Shown one piece after another: positions 56,310 to 64,000 of a DNA stretch of 64,000 nucleotides. Origin of the DNA: Armatimonadota bacterium. Lineage in GTDB: Bacteria > Armatimonadota > Hebobacteria > GCA-020354555 > CP070648. Within the stretch, counting starts at the first letter, position 1, and the number at the start of each line of letters is the position of its first letter. The stretch spans positions 945,536 to 1,009,535 of the forward strand of contig CP070648.1 in assembly GCA_020354555.1 (NCBI GenBank), read 5' to 3'. A program made the position numbers and the translations under genes. A model generated the notes under the pieces. It had not been told where the DNA came from. It ran no database searches and worked only from the letters and a program-made list of their open reading frames with translations.

Positions 56310-57851
56310 ATGCGTGATCGTCTGTTCGTCGTGACTTTGCTGCTGACATTGCTTGTCGTCGTATGTGCGATGCCCGGCGTCGCCGCAGAACCCGAAGGCG
56401 GTGCGTTCATCGCGCCGATGATCCAGGTCACGGACGGCGTCGCGCACTTTCAGGTACTCGCCCGCGACGACAACGACACGGCCAAGGCGCATCTGCGGGG
56501 GCGCTGCTATCCGCTGAGCGGAGCAATCGAGGCTCGCTTAACCGACCGCGGCGCGCCGGTGGCGGAGCTTGATTGGCGCAAGGTGGGCCAGGCGGAAGAC
56601 GGCAAGTGGGTCGCCGACCTGGGCGGCCTGCCGGTGGGCGGCCCGTACGATCTCGAAGTGCGCCTGGTAGACGCGGAGGGCAACCCGCGTGCGGCGAACG
56701 CGGTGTACCAGATACTGGTCGGCGACCTGTGGGTGCTGGCCGGCCAATCGAATATGCAAGGGGTCGGCAAGGTGTCCGAACTGCCGCCGCCGACGGCGAC
56801 GGTGCACATGTTCACGATGGACGACCGCTGGGCTCCGGCACGCGAGCCGCTGCACCCGCTGTTCGAGTCGAAAGACGAGGCCCACTGGCACGGGCTCGTG
56901 CCGAAGGACAAGACGCGCGAGGAGATCCTGCCGGGGGTGCGCCAGGGCGCTCGGTCGCCCGACGCGCGGAGCGTCGGCCCGGGCCTGCCGTTCGGGTGGG
57001 AGTTGTACCGGATTACGGGGGTACCTGTCGGGCTCATACCCTGCGCGCGCGGCGGCACCAGCTTGGAGCAGTGGAGCCCGGCCATGAAAGACGAGGGCGG
57101 CAAGTCCCTTTATGGTGCGATGCTTCGCCGCGTCGCAGCAGCCGGCGGGCGGGTGCGCGGCGTGGTCTGGTACCAGGGCGAGTCCGACGCGAACCCCGAT
57201 GCCGCCGGCACGTACGAGCAGCGCTTCGTGGACTTCGTGTCGGCCACGCGGGCAGACCTGGCTCATCCCGACTTGCCGTTTCTCTACGTGCAGATCGGCC
57301 GGTTCATCATCCCATCGGATGGCCGGCCGTCGCCGTGGGATATCGTCCGCGAGGCGCAGCGACTCGCGGAGCCGAGGCTGACCCACGCGGCGGTCGTGCC
57401 CGCGGCCGATGGCACGCTGGTGGACGCGATCCATCTCGACACGGCGGCGCAGATGAAAGTGGGCAAGCGCCTCGCGCTGAACGCCGCACGGGAGTTGTTC
57501 GGGCGGGAGGACTTGCGCCCAGGGCCGCGCCTGGCGAAGGGCACAATCAACGACCGACGCACGCTCGTGACGATCCGCTTCAATGACGTCAACGGCCGCT
57601 TGCGGGCGGACGGCCGCCCGACCGGCTTCGTGCTCGCGGATGAGGCCGGAGAGCCGATCGCCATCATCATGCGGGTGGACCTGCCCGAGGACCGTCCCGA
57701 CACCGTCGAACTGGCATTGGCGCGGGAACTCCCCGAGGGCGCGCGGCTGTGGTACGCGCGAGGCTTCGACCCCTACGCCAACCTGACGGACGACCAGGAC
57801 ATGGGCATGCTGTCGTTCGGACCGGTCTCAATACCGTATCCGGCAGAGTAG
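56310..57851 (+). CDS. Exported sialate O-acetylesterase-like carbohydrate esterase
   Basis: A 513-residue SGNH-type esterase. It starts at ATG 56310, six bases after AAGGAG; a GTG at 56295 is less likely. The signal peptide is residues 1-26 (LFVVTLLLTLLVVVCAMPGVAA). The catalytic serine is in LAGQSNMQG at about residue 145 and the Gly/Asn blocks are in GVVWYQGESDAN. The Asp-His pair is in DAIHLDT. These fit the SASA (PF03629, formerly DUF303) family, which removes O-acetyl groups from sialic acids or plant glycans. A C-terminal beta domain of about 100 residues completes the protein. The glycyl-radical enzyme gene follows after 75 bases. Confidence 0.9.
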   Translation: MRDRLFVVTLLLTLLVVVCAMPGVAAEPEGGAFIAPMIQVTDGVAHFQVLARDDNDTAKAHLRGRCYPLSGAIEARLTDRGAPVAELDWRKVGQAEDGKWVADLGGLPVGGPYDLEVRLVDAEGNPRAANAVYQILVGDLWVLAGQSNMQGVGKVSELPPPTATVHMFTMDDRWAPAREPLHPLFESKDEAHWHGLVPKDKTREEILPGVRQGARSPDARSVGPGLPFGWELYRITGVPVGLIPCARGGTSLEQWSPAMKDEGGKSLYGAMLRRVAAAGGRVRGVVWYQGESDANPDAAGTYEQRFVDFVSATRADLAHPDLPFLYVQIGRFIIPSDGRPSPWDIVREAQRLAEPRLTHAAVVPAADGTLVDAIHLDTAAQMKVGKRLALNAARELFGREDLRPGPRLAKGTINDRRTLVTIRFNDVNGRLRADGRPTGFVLADEAGEPIAIIMRVDLPEDRPDTVELALARELPEGARLWYARGFDPYANLTDDQDMGMLSFGPVSIPYPAE

Positions 57852-57926
57852 CCGCCAACGCGCTTGAATCCGGGCGTATGCTCTGTGGGCCCGCTGACGC
57901 GGCGCAATCGTGAGTCGGGCGATGCG

Positions 57927-60086
57927 ATGACAGGTCTGGTCAGCCACATCCGGGAGACACTGATCTCCACCCCGGACACGGTGTGCCTGGAGCGCGCGCG
58001 GCTGGTGACCGAGGCCTGCCGCGAGTACGAGAAGGTTCCGGCGGTGCTCCGGCGCGCCCATGCGTTCCGGCATGTCCTGGAGCACATGACGCTGGACCTG
58101 CACACCAACCCCGTGTTCGCCGGAAACACGTCCTCGCGTCCTCGGGCATGGATGCTGCTGCCGGAATACGGGTTCCTCGTTCCCGACCAGGCCGAGGTGG
58201 AGCACGACTGGACGACCGGCTTTCTCGACGGCGACGCGATTCCCGCGGACCTGCGGTCGTATTGGGAAGGGCGGTCGTTCGGCGGCGCCGGCGCGGTCGG
58301 CCACCTGGCGGCGGACGTGCAGCGTGTGGTGCGCGAAGGCCTTGAATCGGTGATTGCCGAGGCGCGCCGCGACGCGGGTGAGGGCGATGCTGCTGTACGC
58401 CAGTTCCGCGAGGCAGCGGTGATCGCATGCGAAGCGGTCGTCGCGTGGGCGCAGCGTTACGCTGACGCTGCCGAGGAGGCCGCCGACGCGGCTACCGACC
58501 CGTCCCTGCGCGATGCGCTGGTGCGGGTGGCCGATGCCTGCCGCCGCGTGCCTGCTCAGCCCGCCCGTAACCTGTTCGAAGCTCTCCAGACGATCGCCCT
58601 GGTGCATTTGGCGATTGCCATAGAAGGTCACGGCTTCTCGGTGTCCGTCGGTCTGCTCGATCGCATCTTGCAGCCGTTTGCCGATGAAGCGCGGGACGGC
58701 GAACGGACGACTGAACTGCTCGCCGCGTTCCTGCTCAAGTTGACGGCGAACTCCGTCTGGGGCAGCTTCTCCAAGACCCAGGCGGTGACGGTCGGCGGTC
58801 TGGATCACGACGGGGCCGATCAATGCAGCGAGCTGACCCTGTGTATCCTGGACGCTTTCGCGCTGGCGCGCGTGGGCGATCCGCACCTCTTCCTGCGGTG
58901 GCACCGGGGGATGGATCCGCGCGTGAAAAGCCGCGCCGTCGAGATGCTGCGCGGGGGGTTGAGCATGCCGCTTCTCGTCGGCGATGAGCAAACCACGGCG
59001 GGACTGATAAACGCCGGCATCGCGCCTGAGGACGCGTGGTCGTACTGCGTCATCGGGTGCAACGAACTGGGCATGCCGGGCAAAGTCGCCGAATCGGCCC
59101 TCGGCCCGGACCTCAACTATCTGGCAGAGCTGAACGCCGTCCTCTTCGAACTCGATGCGCCCGATCGGATTCGCTGCATGGACGATCTGTGCGCCCGGCT
59201 CGAAGCACAGATGACGGAGACCTGCCGCAGGGCGTTCGCCCGGCATCAGGAGTGGCGCCGCCGCATGGCGGAGGAGATGCCGACCCCGTTCACCTCGTCG
59301 TTGATGGACGGGTGCCTGGCGCGCGGTCGGGACCTCCACACGGCGTACGACCTCCCTGGTATGTACGAGCGCGGCCTGACCAACGCGACCAACGCGCTCG
59401 CGAATATCGAGCGACTGGTGTTCACCGACCGGGCGCTGTCGCTGCGCGCGCTTGTCGCCGCCCTCAAGGGGAATCTGGACGACGCCGCGATCCGCGCGCA
59501 GCTCCTCGCCGGGCCCAAGTGGGGCAATGATGACGATCGCGCCGATCGCTGGGCGCTGGAGCTGGTGGCTATGCGCGAGCGCGTCAAGCAGCGCGTGGAG
59601 AAGGAGCTGGGCCACCCGCATCACTTGAGCTGCCATGTCGTGCGCAGCCTGCACTTCCTCGACGGGCGCAACATCGCGGCATCCGCCGACGGCCGGCCGG
59701 CGCATGCGCCGGTGGCTGACAGCATCGGCGCCGCGACGGGCACGGCAATAGCAGGCCCCACCGCTTTGCTCAACAGCGTCCGAAAGCTGAAGCCGGCCGA
59801 GTATTACCAGGGCGGGTACAACCTGAATCTCAACCTCACGACCGCCGCCGTCGCCGGAGACGACGTGCCCCCGCGGCTGGCGGCCATGATTGATGCGTTT
59901 CTCGCCTACGGCGGACAAGAGCTGCAGCTCAACTGTCAGGACGTAGACACTTTGCGTGCGGCTCAGGAGGATCCAGAGCGTTACCGCGACCTGTTGGTTC
60001 GGGTCGCCGGGTTCAACGCTTTGTTCGTGCAGCTTTCCCGCCGCGAGCAGGACGCGTTGATCCGGCGAGCGGAGAATGCCTGGTAG
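57927..60086 (+). CDS. Glycyl-radical enzyme (pyruvate formate-lyase family)
   Basis: A 719-residue homologue of the PFL/glycyl-radical dehydratase family. The radical loop near the C-terminus is RVAGFNALFVQL, with the radical-bearing Gly695 25 residues from the end, as in the family. The thiyl site is YCVIGCNELG (Cys374 and Cys378, then Glu380), like the G-C-x-E loop of dehydratase and lyase members. The substrate is unknown. It is oxygen-sensitive chemistry, so an anaerobic niche is implied. The activase, a radical SAM protein that would normally sit next door, is not present in this window. ATG 57927 is preferred over an upstream TTG (57864). Confidence 0.9.
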   Translation: MTGLVSHIRETLISTPDTVCLERARLVTEACREYEKVPAVLRRAHAFRHVLEHMTLDLHTNPVFAGNTSSRPRAWMLLPEYGFLVPDQAEVEHDWTTGFLDGDAIPADLRSYWEGRSFGGAGAVGHLAADVQRVVREGLESVIAEARRDAGEGDAAVRQFREAAVIACEAVVAWAQRYADAAEEAADAATDPSLRDALVRVADACRRVPAQPARNLFEALQTIALVHLAIAIEGHGFSVSVGLLDRILQPFADEARDGERTTELLAAFLLKLTANSVWGSFSKTQAVTVGGLDHDGADQCSELTLCILDAFALARVGDPHLFLRWHRGMDPRVKSRAVEMLRGGLSMPLLVGDEQTTAGLINAGIAPEDAWSYCVIGCNELGMPGKVAESALGPDLNYLAELNAVLFELDAPDRIRCMDDLCARLEAQMTETCRRAFARHQEWRRRMAEEMPTPFTSSLMDGCLARGRDLHTAYDLPGMYERGLTNATNALANIERLVFTDRALSLRALVAALKGNLDDAAIRAQLLAGPKWGNDDDRADRWALELVAMRERVKQRVEKELGHPHHLSCHVVRSLHFLDGRNIAASADGRPAHAPVADSIGAATGTAIAGPTALLNSVRKLKPAEYYQGGYNLNLNLTTAAVAGDDVPPRLAAMIDAFLAYGGQELQLNCQDVDTLRAAQEDPERYRDLLVRVAGFNALFVQLSRREQDALIRRAENAW

Positions 60087-60606
60087 GCCACGTTATCCAT
60101 GGCCGTTATGGGTCGGTGGGCCCGTCGCCCCCGAACTCCGCGCGTCCTCCCATTGCATCCCCGATATACATCAAAGAGGCGCAGATGTCCAAGGGTGCCG
60201 CATTGACTCTCGTCGCCTCCCCGCGTACGCTGTTCTTGGTTGACGCTGTGACGCGGCGGAGCGGCACGACATCGGTTGCGGGCGCGCCTCCGACCAGGCG
60301 GACGAGGCCGAAAGGGGGGCGGCGCGGCGGAAACGACGGCCCTTCGCGGGAGAACGGCGCATGTCTGCCGGGGAGCGCACCGCAGGTCGTCCGGCCCGGC
60401 GACAAGGTGAGCCGATCGCAGGCAGGGCGAGGGGGCCGTTACTGTGCATCGCCCGGATGGCCGGGCAGCCCCTTTGGTGACGATGGTTCAGATGCGTGAA
60501 GGTCGGCGGGCCGCCGAGGCAGTAGAATGGTAGTCTGGCAACGGCGGACGCAGCATTAGCTTGGCCGCGCGAGTCGAATTGTGGAGGGATTGAGGAGAGT
60601 CTGAGG
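60087..60606. other. Gap between glycyl-radical enzyme and GH4 genes
   Basis: These 520 bases have no convincing gene. One plus-strand frame (60185-60499, 104 residues, starting MSKGAALTLVASPR after AGAGGCG) has a possible ribosome site. Its product is Arg/Gly/Pro-rich and low in family-like content, so I do not call it. No clear promoter for the GH4 gene was found; TAGAAT at 60523 is the only -10-like box and has no good -35. Confidence 0.45.
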
Positions 60607-61932
60607 ATGAAGATCGCTTTCGTAGGTGCCGGCAGTCTGGGCTTCACCCGGACGCTGGTCATAGACATGATGTCGTGGGAGGACATGCAGGATGCCCACA
60701 TTGCCCTGATCGACATTGACAAGCAGCGGCTGGACTACGCTCACCGGGCGGTGAATCGGATCATGGAGGTCGGCCAGTATCCGGCGAAGGTCGAGGCGAC
60801 CCTGGACCGCGCGGAGGGCCTCAAGGACGCCGACATCGTCATCACGACGATTCTGGCTCATGGGGCCGATGGGTTCCGGCCCGAGATTGACATCCCCATG
60901 AAGTACGGCGTGGACTTCAACGTCGGCGACACGCACGGCACGGCGGCGGTGTTCCGCGCGCTGCGGACGATCCCTATGATGCTCGACATCTGCCGCGACA
61001 TCGAGCGCCACGCGCCGAACGCCTACTTGCTGAATTACACGAACCCCATGTCAATGCTGTGCCGGGCGATGCAGCGCGAGACCTCCGTCAGATTGGTCGG
61101 GCTCTGCCACAGCGTGCAGGGCCTGGGCGGAATGCTTGCCTCGTGGATCGGCGCGCCGCGGGACGAGATCGTGTGCGCGTGCGCGGGCATCAACCACCAG
61201 GCGTGGGCGATCCGGTTCGAATGGAACGGCAAGGATGCCTACCCGCTGCTGCGCGAGGCGATGCAGCGTCCGGAGATCTACCGCAAGGACATCGTGCGCA
61301 ACGAGATGTTCCTGGCGCTCGGCTATTACGTCACCGAATCGAGCGGGCACAATTCGGAGTACAACTGGTGGTTCCGCAAGCGCCCAGAGCTCATCGAGAA
61401 GTACTGCATGCACGGCGAGAACTGGAACCCGGGCCGGCATCGCTACATCCTCGACGAGTACGAGGATCGGGAACAGGCCGAGAAGTGGCAGAAATCAATG
61501 GAGGACTATGGCGCGGGACGCGTCGAGATCAAGTTGGGCCGATCGCACGAGTACGCGTCCAGCATCGTGCGCGGACTGCTTTTCGACGAGGTCTTCGAGT
61601 TCAACGCCACGGTGGCTAATGCCGGGCTGATTACCAACCTGCCCGATCAGTGCGCGGTCGAAGTTCCCGTCATCGCGACCAAGACCGGCTTCGGTCCGAT
61701 TCACGTCGGCGCCCTGCCCATACAGTGCGCAGCGCTCAACCAGGTGAACACAGCAGTGAACGAACTCGCGGTCGAGGCGGCGATCAACGGCGACCCCCAG
61801 GCCGCCTACCACGCGTGCTGCTACGATCCGCTCGCGGCCTCAGCCCTGTCGCTGGCGGAGATCAGGCAGATGGTGGATGAGCTGTTCAAGGTCCAGGCGC
61901 CGCTGCTGCCGCAGTTCAAGCACCTGACCTAG
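60607..61932 (+). CDS. GH4-family alpha-galactosidase/alpha-glucosidase
   Basis: A 441-residue GH4 glycosidase using NAD+ and Mn2+. The Rossmann start is KIAFVGAGSLGFTRTLVID. DTHGTAAVFRALR and LLNYTNPMSMLCRAM are typical. The metal ligands are the Cys and His of GLCHSVQG, near residue 165, and the His of CAGINHQAW, near residue 200. The full set places it with MelA/AglA-type enzymes; the sugar is not certain. The mechanism is redox-assisted elimination. It starts two codons into a GAGGATGAAG context, probably as an ATG preceded by GGAG-rich sequence (GGAGAGTCTGAGG). Confidence 0.92.
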   Translation: MKIAFVGAGSLGFTRTLVIDMMSWEDMQDAHIALIDIDKQRLDYAHRAVNRIMEVGQYPAKVEATLDRAEGLKDADIVITTILAHGADGFRPEIDIPMKYGVDFNVGDTHGTAAVFRALRTIPMMLDICRDIERHAPNAYLLNYTNPMSMLCRAMQRETSVRLVGLCHSVQGLGGMLASWIGAPRDEIVCACAGINHQAWAIRFEWNGKDAYPLLREAMQRPEIYRKDIVRNEMFLALGYYVTESSGHNSEYNWWFRKRPELIEKYCMHGENWNPGRHRYILDEYEDREQAEKWQKSMEDYGAGRVEIKLGRSHEYASSIVRGLLFDEVFEFNATVANAGLITNLPDQCAVEVPVIATKTGFGPIHVGALPIQCAALNQVNTAVNELAVEAAINGDPQAAYHACCYDPLAASALSLAEIRQMVDELFKVQAPLLPQFKHLT

Positions 61933-61970
61933 GACGTGACGGGGGCGCCGGGAGCGCTTTGCGCAACGCC

Positions 61971-61999
61971 TCGCCAGATCGCGCCGAATGGGCTATACT
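61971..61999 (+). promoter_or_regulatory. Possible promoter of the CapA-like gene
   Basis: A good -10, TATACT (61994-61999), is preceded by TCGCCA (61971-61976) with 17-base spacing. The -35 match is 4 of 6. A start near 62007 would leave a leader of about 26 bases before ATG 62033. Confidence 0.5.
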
Positions 62000-62032
62000 G
62001 GACACACCTGGTCCGGGCCGGCGAGTGCGTGC

Positions 62033-63088
62033 ATGCGAAAGGCAGTTTGGATCTCGGCGCTTGTCCTCGTAATCGCAGCACTCCTCTGCATCTTTCTGTA
62101 TCCGCGATGGGCGCGGCCCAAGCGCCAACCGCCCGCAGCTCCGGAGCCACCGCCGAAGCGCGCCACCATCACCTTCATCGGCGACATCATGCTCGCATCA
62201 GGCGCCGGCAAGCTCGCCTCCGCACGGGGCACCGAGGATCTCCTCAGCGGCGTGAGCGACGTGCTGCGCGCCGACGATCTCACCATCGGCAACCTCGAAT
62301 GCGCGGTCGCGACCACCGGCACGCCCGCCGACAAGGATTACACCTTCCGCGCGGATCCCGTGCTGTTGCCCGGCCTGCGCCGGGCGGGCGTTGACGCTGT
62401 ATCCCTCGCCAATAACCACAGCCTCGACTACGGCGGCGCCGCCCTGCTCGAGACGCTGGAGCACGTGCAGAAGGCAGGGCTGCACAGCGCCGGGGCGGGG
62501 GCCAACCTGAGCGCGGCCGCCGCGCCGGCGATCATCGCTGCCGGCGGACACAAGGTCGCATTTATCGCAGCCAGCCGCGTGCTCCCGTCAGGGGCCTGGT
62601 ACGCCGCCGCTGATCGCCCCGGGATCGCCCCGGCCTACGATCCGGCGCACATGCTCGCTGCGATTCGCTCGGCCAGCGCCAGAGCCGATATCGTCATCGC
62701 GTACCTGCACTGGGGGAAGGAACGCGCGATTAGGCCGGAGGGGTACCAACGGTCGGTCGCCCGGCAGTGCATCGAGGCAGGTGCGGATCTCGTGGTCGGC
62801 ACTCACCCCCATGTGCTGCAGGGCTTCGAGTACCATCGCGGCAAGCTCATTGCGTACAGCTTGGGCAACTTCGTCTTCAACAACCGGGTCAAGGAAACCG
62901 CGATGCTGCAGACCAGGTTCGCGGATGGCGGCATGAACGGCGCGGGCGTGATTGCGTGCCACATCACGGGCTACCGCCCGCAGTTGGTGGATGATCCCCG
63001 TGTCCGGCAGCAGATGCTCCGTTCGCTGGAAGAGCGGTCGTTTGGAGTGCGCATCGCGGACGACGGCTCGCTATCGCCCGCGCAGTGA
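62033..63088 (+). CDS. CapA-family protein, membrane-anchored
   Basis: A 351-residue protein of the CapA family (PF09587), named for poly-gamma-glutamate capsule work and metallophosphatase-like in fold. An N-terminal membrane anchor at about residues 5-25 is followed by a Pro-rich linker. Signature parts are ITFIGDIMLASG, GNLECAVATT, SLANNHSLDYG, YLHWGKE, GTHPHVLQG and IAYSLGNFVFNNR, the usual phosphoesterase metal-ligand pattern. No capBC genes are near, so it probably acts on another surface polymer. ATG 62033 follows GTGCGTGC without a clear ribosome site; an open frame starts upstream at 61988. Confidence 0.9.
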   Translation: MRKAVWISALVLVIAALLCIFLYPRWARPKRQPPAAPEPPPKRATITFIGDIMLASGAGKLASARGTEDLLSGVSDVLRADDLTIGNLECAVATTGTPADKDYTFRADPVLLPGLRRAGVDAVSLANNHSLDYGGAALLETLEHVQKAGLHSAGAGANLSAAAAPAIIAAGGHKVAFIAASRVLPSGAWYAAADRPGIAPAYDPAHMLAAIRSASARADIVIAYLHWGKERAIRPEGYQRSVARQCIEAGADLVVGTHPHVLQGFEYHRGKLIAYSLGNFVFNNRVKETAMLQTRFADGGMNGAGVIACHITGYRPQLVDDPRVRQQMLRSLEERSFGVRIADDGSLSPAQ

Positions 63089-63137
63089 CGCCTGGCCTGG
63101 CTCGTCGCGCCGGCGAGCGGCGCGGTTCGCCTTGATG

Positions 63138-63143
63138 TATAAT
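63138..63143 (+). promoter_or_regulatory. Perfect -10 box (TATAAT) before the DUF2207-like gene
   Basis: TATAAT lies in the 105-base gap after the CapA-like gene, about 50 bases before the next start. No convincing -35 hexamer lies 17-18 bases upstream, so it may depend on an activator or other contacts. It is conspicuous in this GC-rich gap. Confidence 0.4.
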
Positions 63144-63193
63144 GGGTCGGATATGTGCTGGTCGCGCCCGCGCCGGGAATGCCGGAGGGGATC

Positions 63194-64000
63194 GTGAATC
63201 GCGCCATCGTTACACGCTGCGTCTTGCTGATCGCACTGCTCACCTGCTTCGCCGTGCCGGCGTGGGCAAAGGACTTTCGTCTCGCCCGCGCGGAGATAAC
63301 GGCGGAAGTCCGCCAGGACGGCTCAATGCGCGTGCGCGAGGAACGCGACTTCGTCTTCAACGGCGACTTCACCTACGCGTACCGCGTGCTGAAGCTCCCG
63401 CCGGGAACGACCGTCACTCGTCTCGCCGTCGGTGAACCCGGCACTTCCTATGTCGAACGTCCTGATCAGTCACCAGGGACCTACCGTGTCTCACGGCAGG
63501 GCAACGCGCTGACGGTGTACTGGTATTACCGGGCGAGCGACGAGACGCGGACGTTCGTGCTCGCCTACGACGTCGCGGGGGCGGTGCAGAAGCACCGCGA
63601 TGTCGCGGAACTCTACTGGCAGTTCATCGGGACGGAATGGGGGGCGCAGACGAACTTCGCGCGCGTCACCGTGAACCTTCCGGGCGCGGTGCAGCGCAGC
63701 GACATCCGCGCGTGGGCGCACGGGCCGCTGTGGGGCAACGTCGCCATCGCGGACGGTCGCGTCGACCTCACGTGCAAACGGCTGCCCGCAAAGACGATGG
63801 TGGAGGGCCGGATCCTCTTCCCGACCCACGTCATCCTTCGCAGCGCACGCCAGGATAAGGCTGCAGTCCTCGCGTCGGTGCTCGCGGAGGAGGGGCGGTG
63901 GGCCAAGAGCGCCAACCGCAGACGCATTCTGTTCGCGCTGCCGCTCATCCTGGCCATCGGCGGTCCGCTCGTCGCGCTCGTGCTGTACCTAGTCTTCGGA
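63194..64000 (+). CDS. DUF2207-like membrane protein (partial, runs off the window)
   Basis: The frame is open from GTG 63194 to the last base, giving at least 269 residues. GGAGGGG lies just upstream; an in-frame ATG at 63179 is possible. A signal peptide (MNRAIVTRCVLLIALLTCFAVPAWA) is followed by a beta-rich domain with ITAEVRQDGSMRVREERDFVF and YWYYRASDETRTFVLAYDV, the pattern of DUF2207. Near the edge a membrane helix begins (LFALPLILAIGGPLVALVL). Members of this family are predicted to be membrane proteins of unknown function with a Cys/Gly-rich tail, which would be beyond the window. Confidence 0.8.
   Translation, partial: MNRAIVTRCVLLIALLTCFAVPAWAKDFRLARAEITAEVRQDGSMRVREERDFVFNGDFTYAYRVLKLPPGTTVTRLAVGEPGTSYVERPDQSPGTYRVSRQGNALTVYWYYRASDETRTFVLAYDVAGAVQKHRDVAELYWQFIGTEWGAQTNFARVTVNLPGAVQRSDIRAWAHGPLWGNVAIADGRVDLTCKRLPAKTMVEGRILFPTHVILRSARQDKAAVLASVLAEEGRWAKSANRRRILFALPLILAIGGPLVALVLYLVFG

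Noticed and set aside
57828..59918. Long minus-strand open frame opposite the glycyl-radical enzyme gene
   Set aside because: The plus-strand gene has intact catalytic motifs; the minus frame is its shadow.
60185..60499. Possible 104-residue gene before GH4
   Set aside because: There is a weak ribosome site, but the composition is Arg/Gly/Pro-rich and no family is seen.

Overview
The window is one high-GC bacterial chromosome segment. It has densely packed genes, Shine-Dalgarno sites, many ATGA/GTGA start-stop overlaps and sigma70-type promoters. It has no rRNA, no CRISPR array and no recognisable insertion sequence. I cannot name the organism from sequence alone. The gene mix (QueH rather than QueG, a glycyl-radical enzyme, an MttB-type methyltransferase, a CooT-like protein, many sugar-active enzymes, unusual zinc-ribbon inserts in RNA polymerase) fits an uncultured, at least partly anaerobic lineage such as Armatimonadota or a relative. 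That placement is an inference of low confidence.

Layout. (1) 1-17457, all + strand: a cell-surface glycan or glycolipid operon. It starts with the tail of an upstream gene, signal peptidase I and a small DMT/SMR-type four-helix carrier. Six large GT-C-type integral membrane glycosyltransferases follow, two of them YfhO-like. Then come cytoplasmic GT2 and GT4 glycosyltransferases and one unrecognised small membrane protein. (2) 17521-24266: a membrane metalloprotease with CBS domains, an enolase-superfamily enzyme, a double-GNAT acetyltransferase, a sulfatase-fold hydrolase with Thr at the nucleophile position, a small Cys-containing protein and a Tat-exported aldo/keto reductase. (3) 24620-27294: tRNA-Thr(CGT) followed by a 2.6-kb stretch that ends in a near-perfect copy of the tRNA 3' end. 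It holds an isolated P27-type terminase small subunit and small hypothetical genes and looks like an integrated element remnant. (4) 27454-44955, all - strand: an Nramp-like transporter with altered metal motifs, a methyltransferase, queA / DUF2905 / queH, two TPR proteins, long-form hisG, rpoC and rpoB. A consensus promoter (TTGACA-17-TATACT) lies upstream of rpoB. (5) 45578-64000: a mixed catabolic and surface region. It holds a GH63-like glycosidase, a URO-D-like protein, a CooT-like protein, tsaD, a tandem two-domain GDPD, a non-pyrrolysine MttB homologue, a Gfo/Idh/MocA dehydrogenase, a BNR-repeat protein, a SASA-type esterase, a glycyl-radical enzyme without a neighbouring activase, a GH4 glycosidase, a CapA-like protein and the start of a DUF2207-like membrane protein.

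Main points for a second look: a 58-nt conserved hairpin-bearing repeat at 27360-27417 and 34900-34957 (50/58 identical, opposite orientation); the tRNA-Thr-bounded element; a roughly 200-residue double zinc-ribbon insertion in RpoC plus a zinc ribbon in RpoB; the six-member GT-C array; the Nramp-like protein with both metal motifs replaced; the glycyl-radical enzyme with no activase in the window; and a 30-nt perfect palindrome between tsaD and the GDPD gene.
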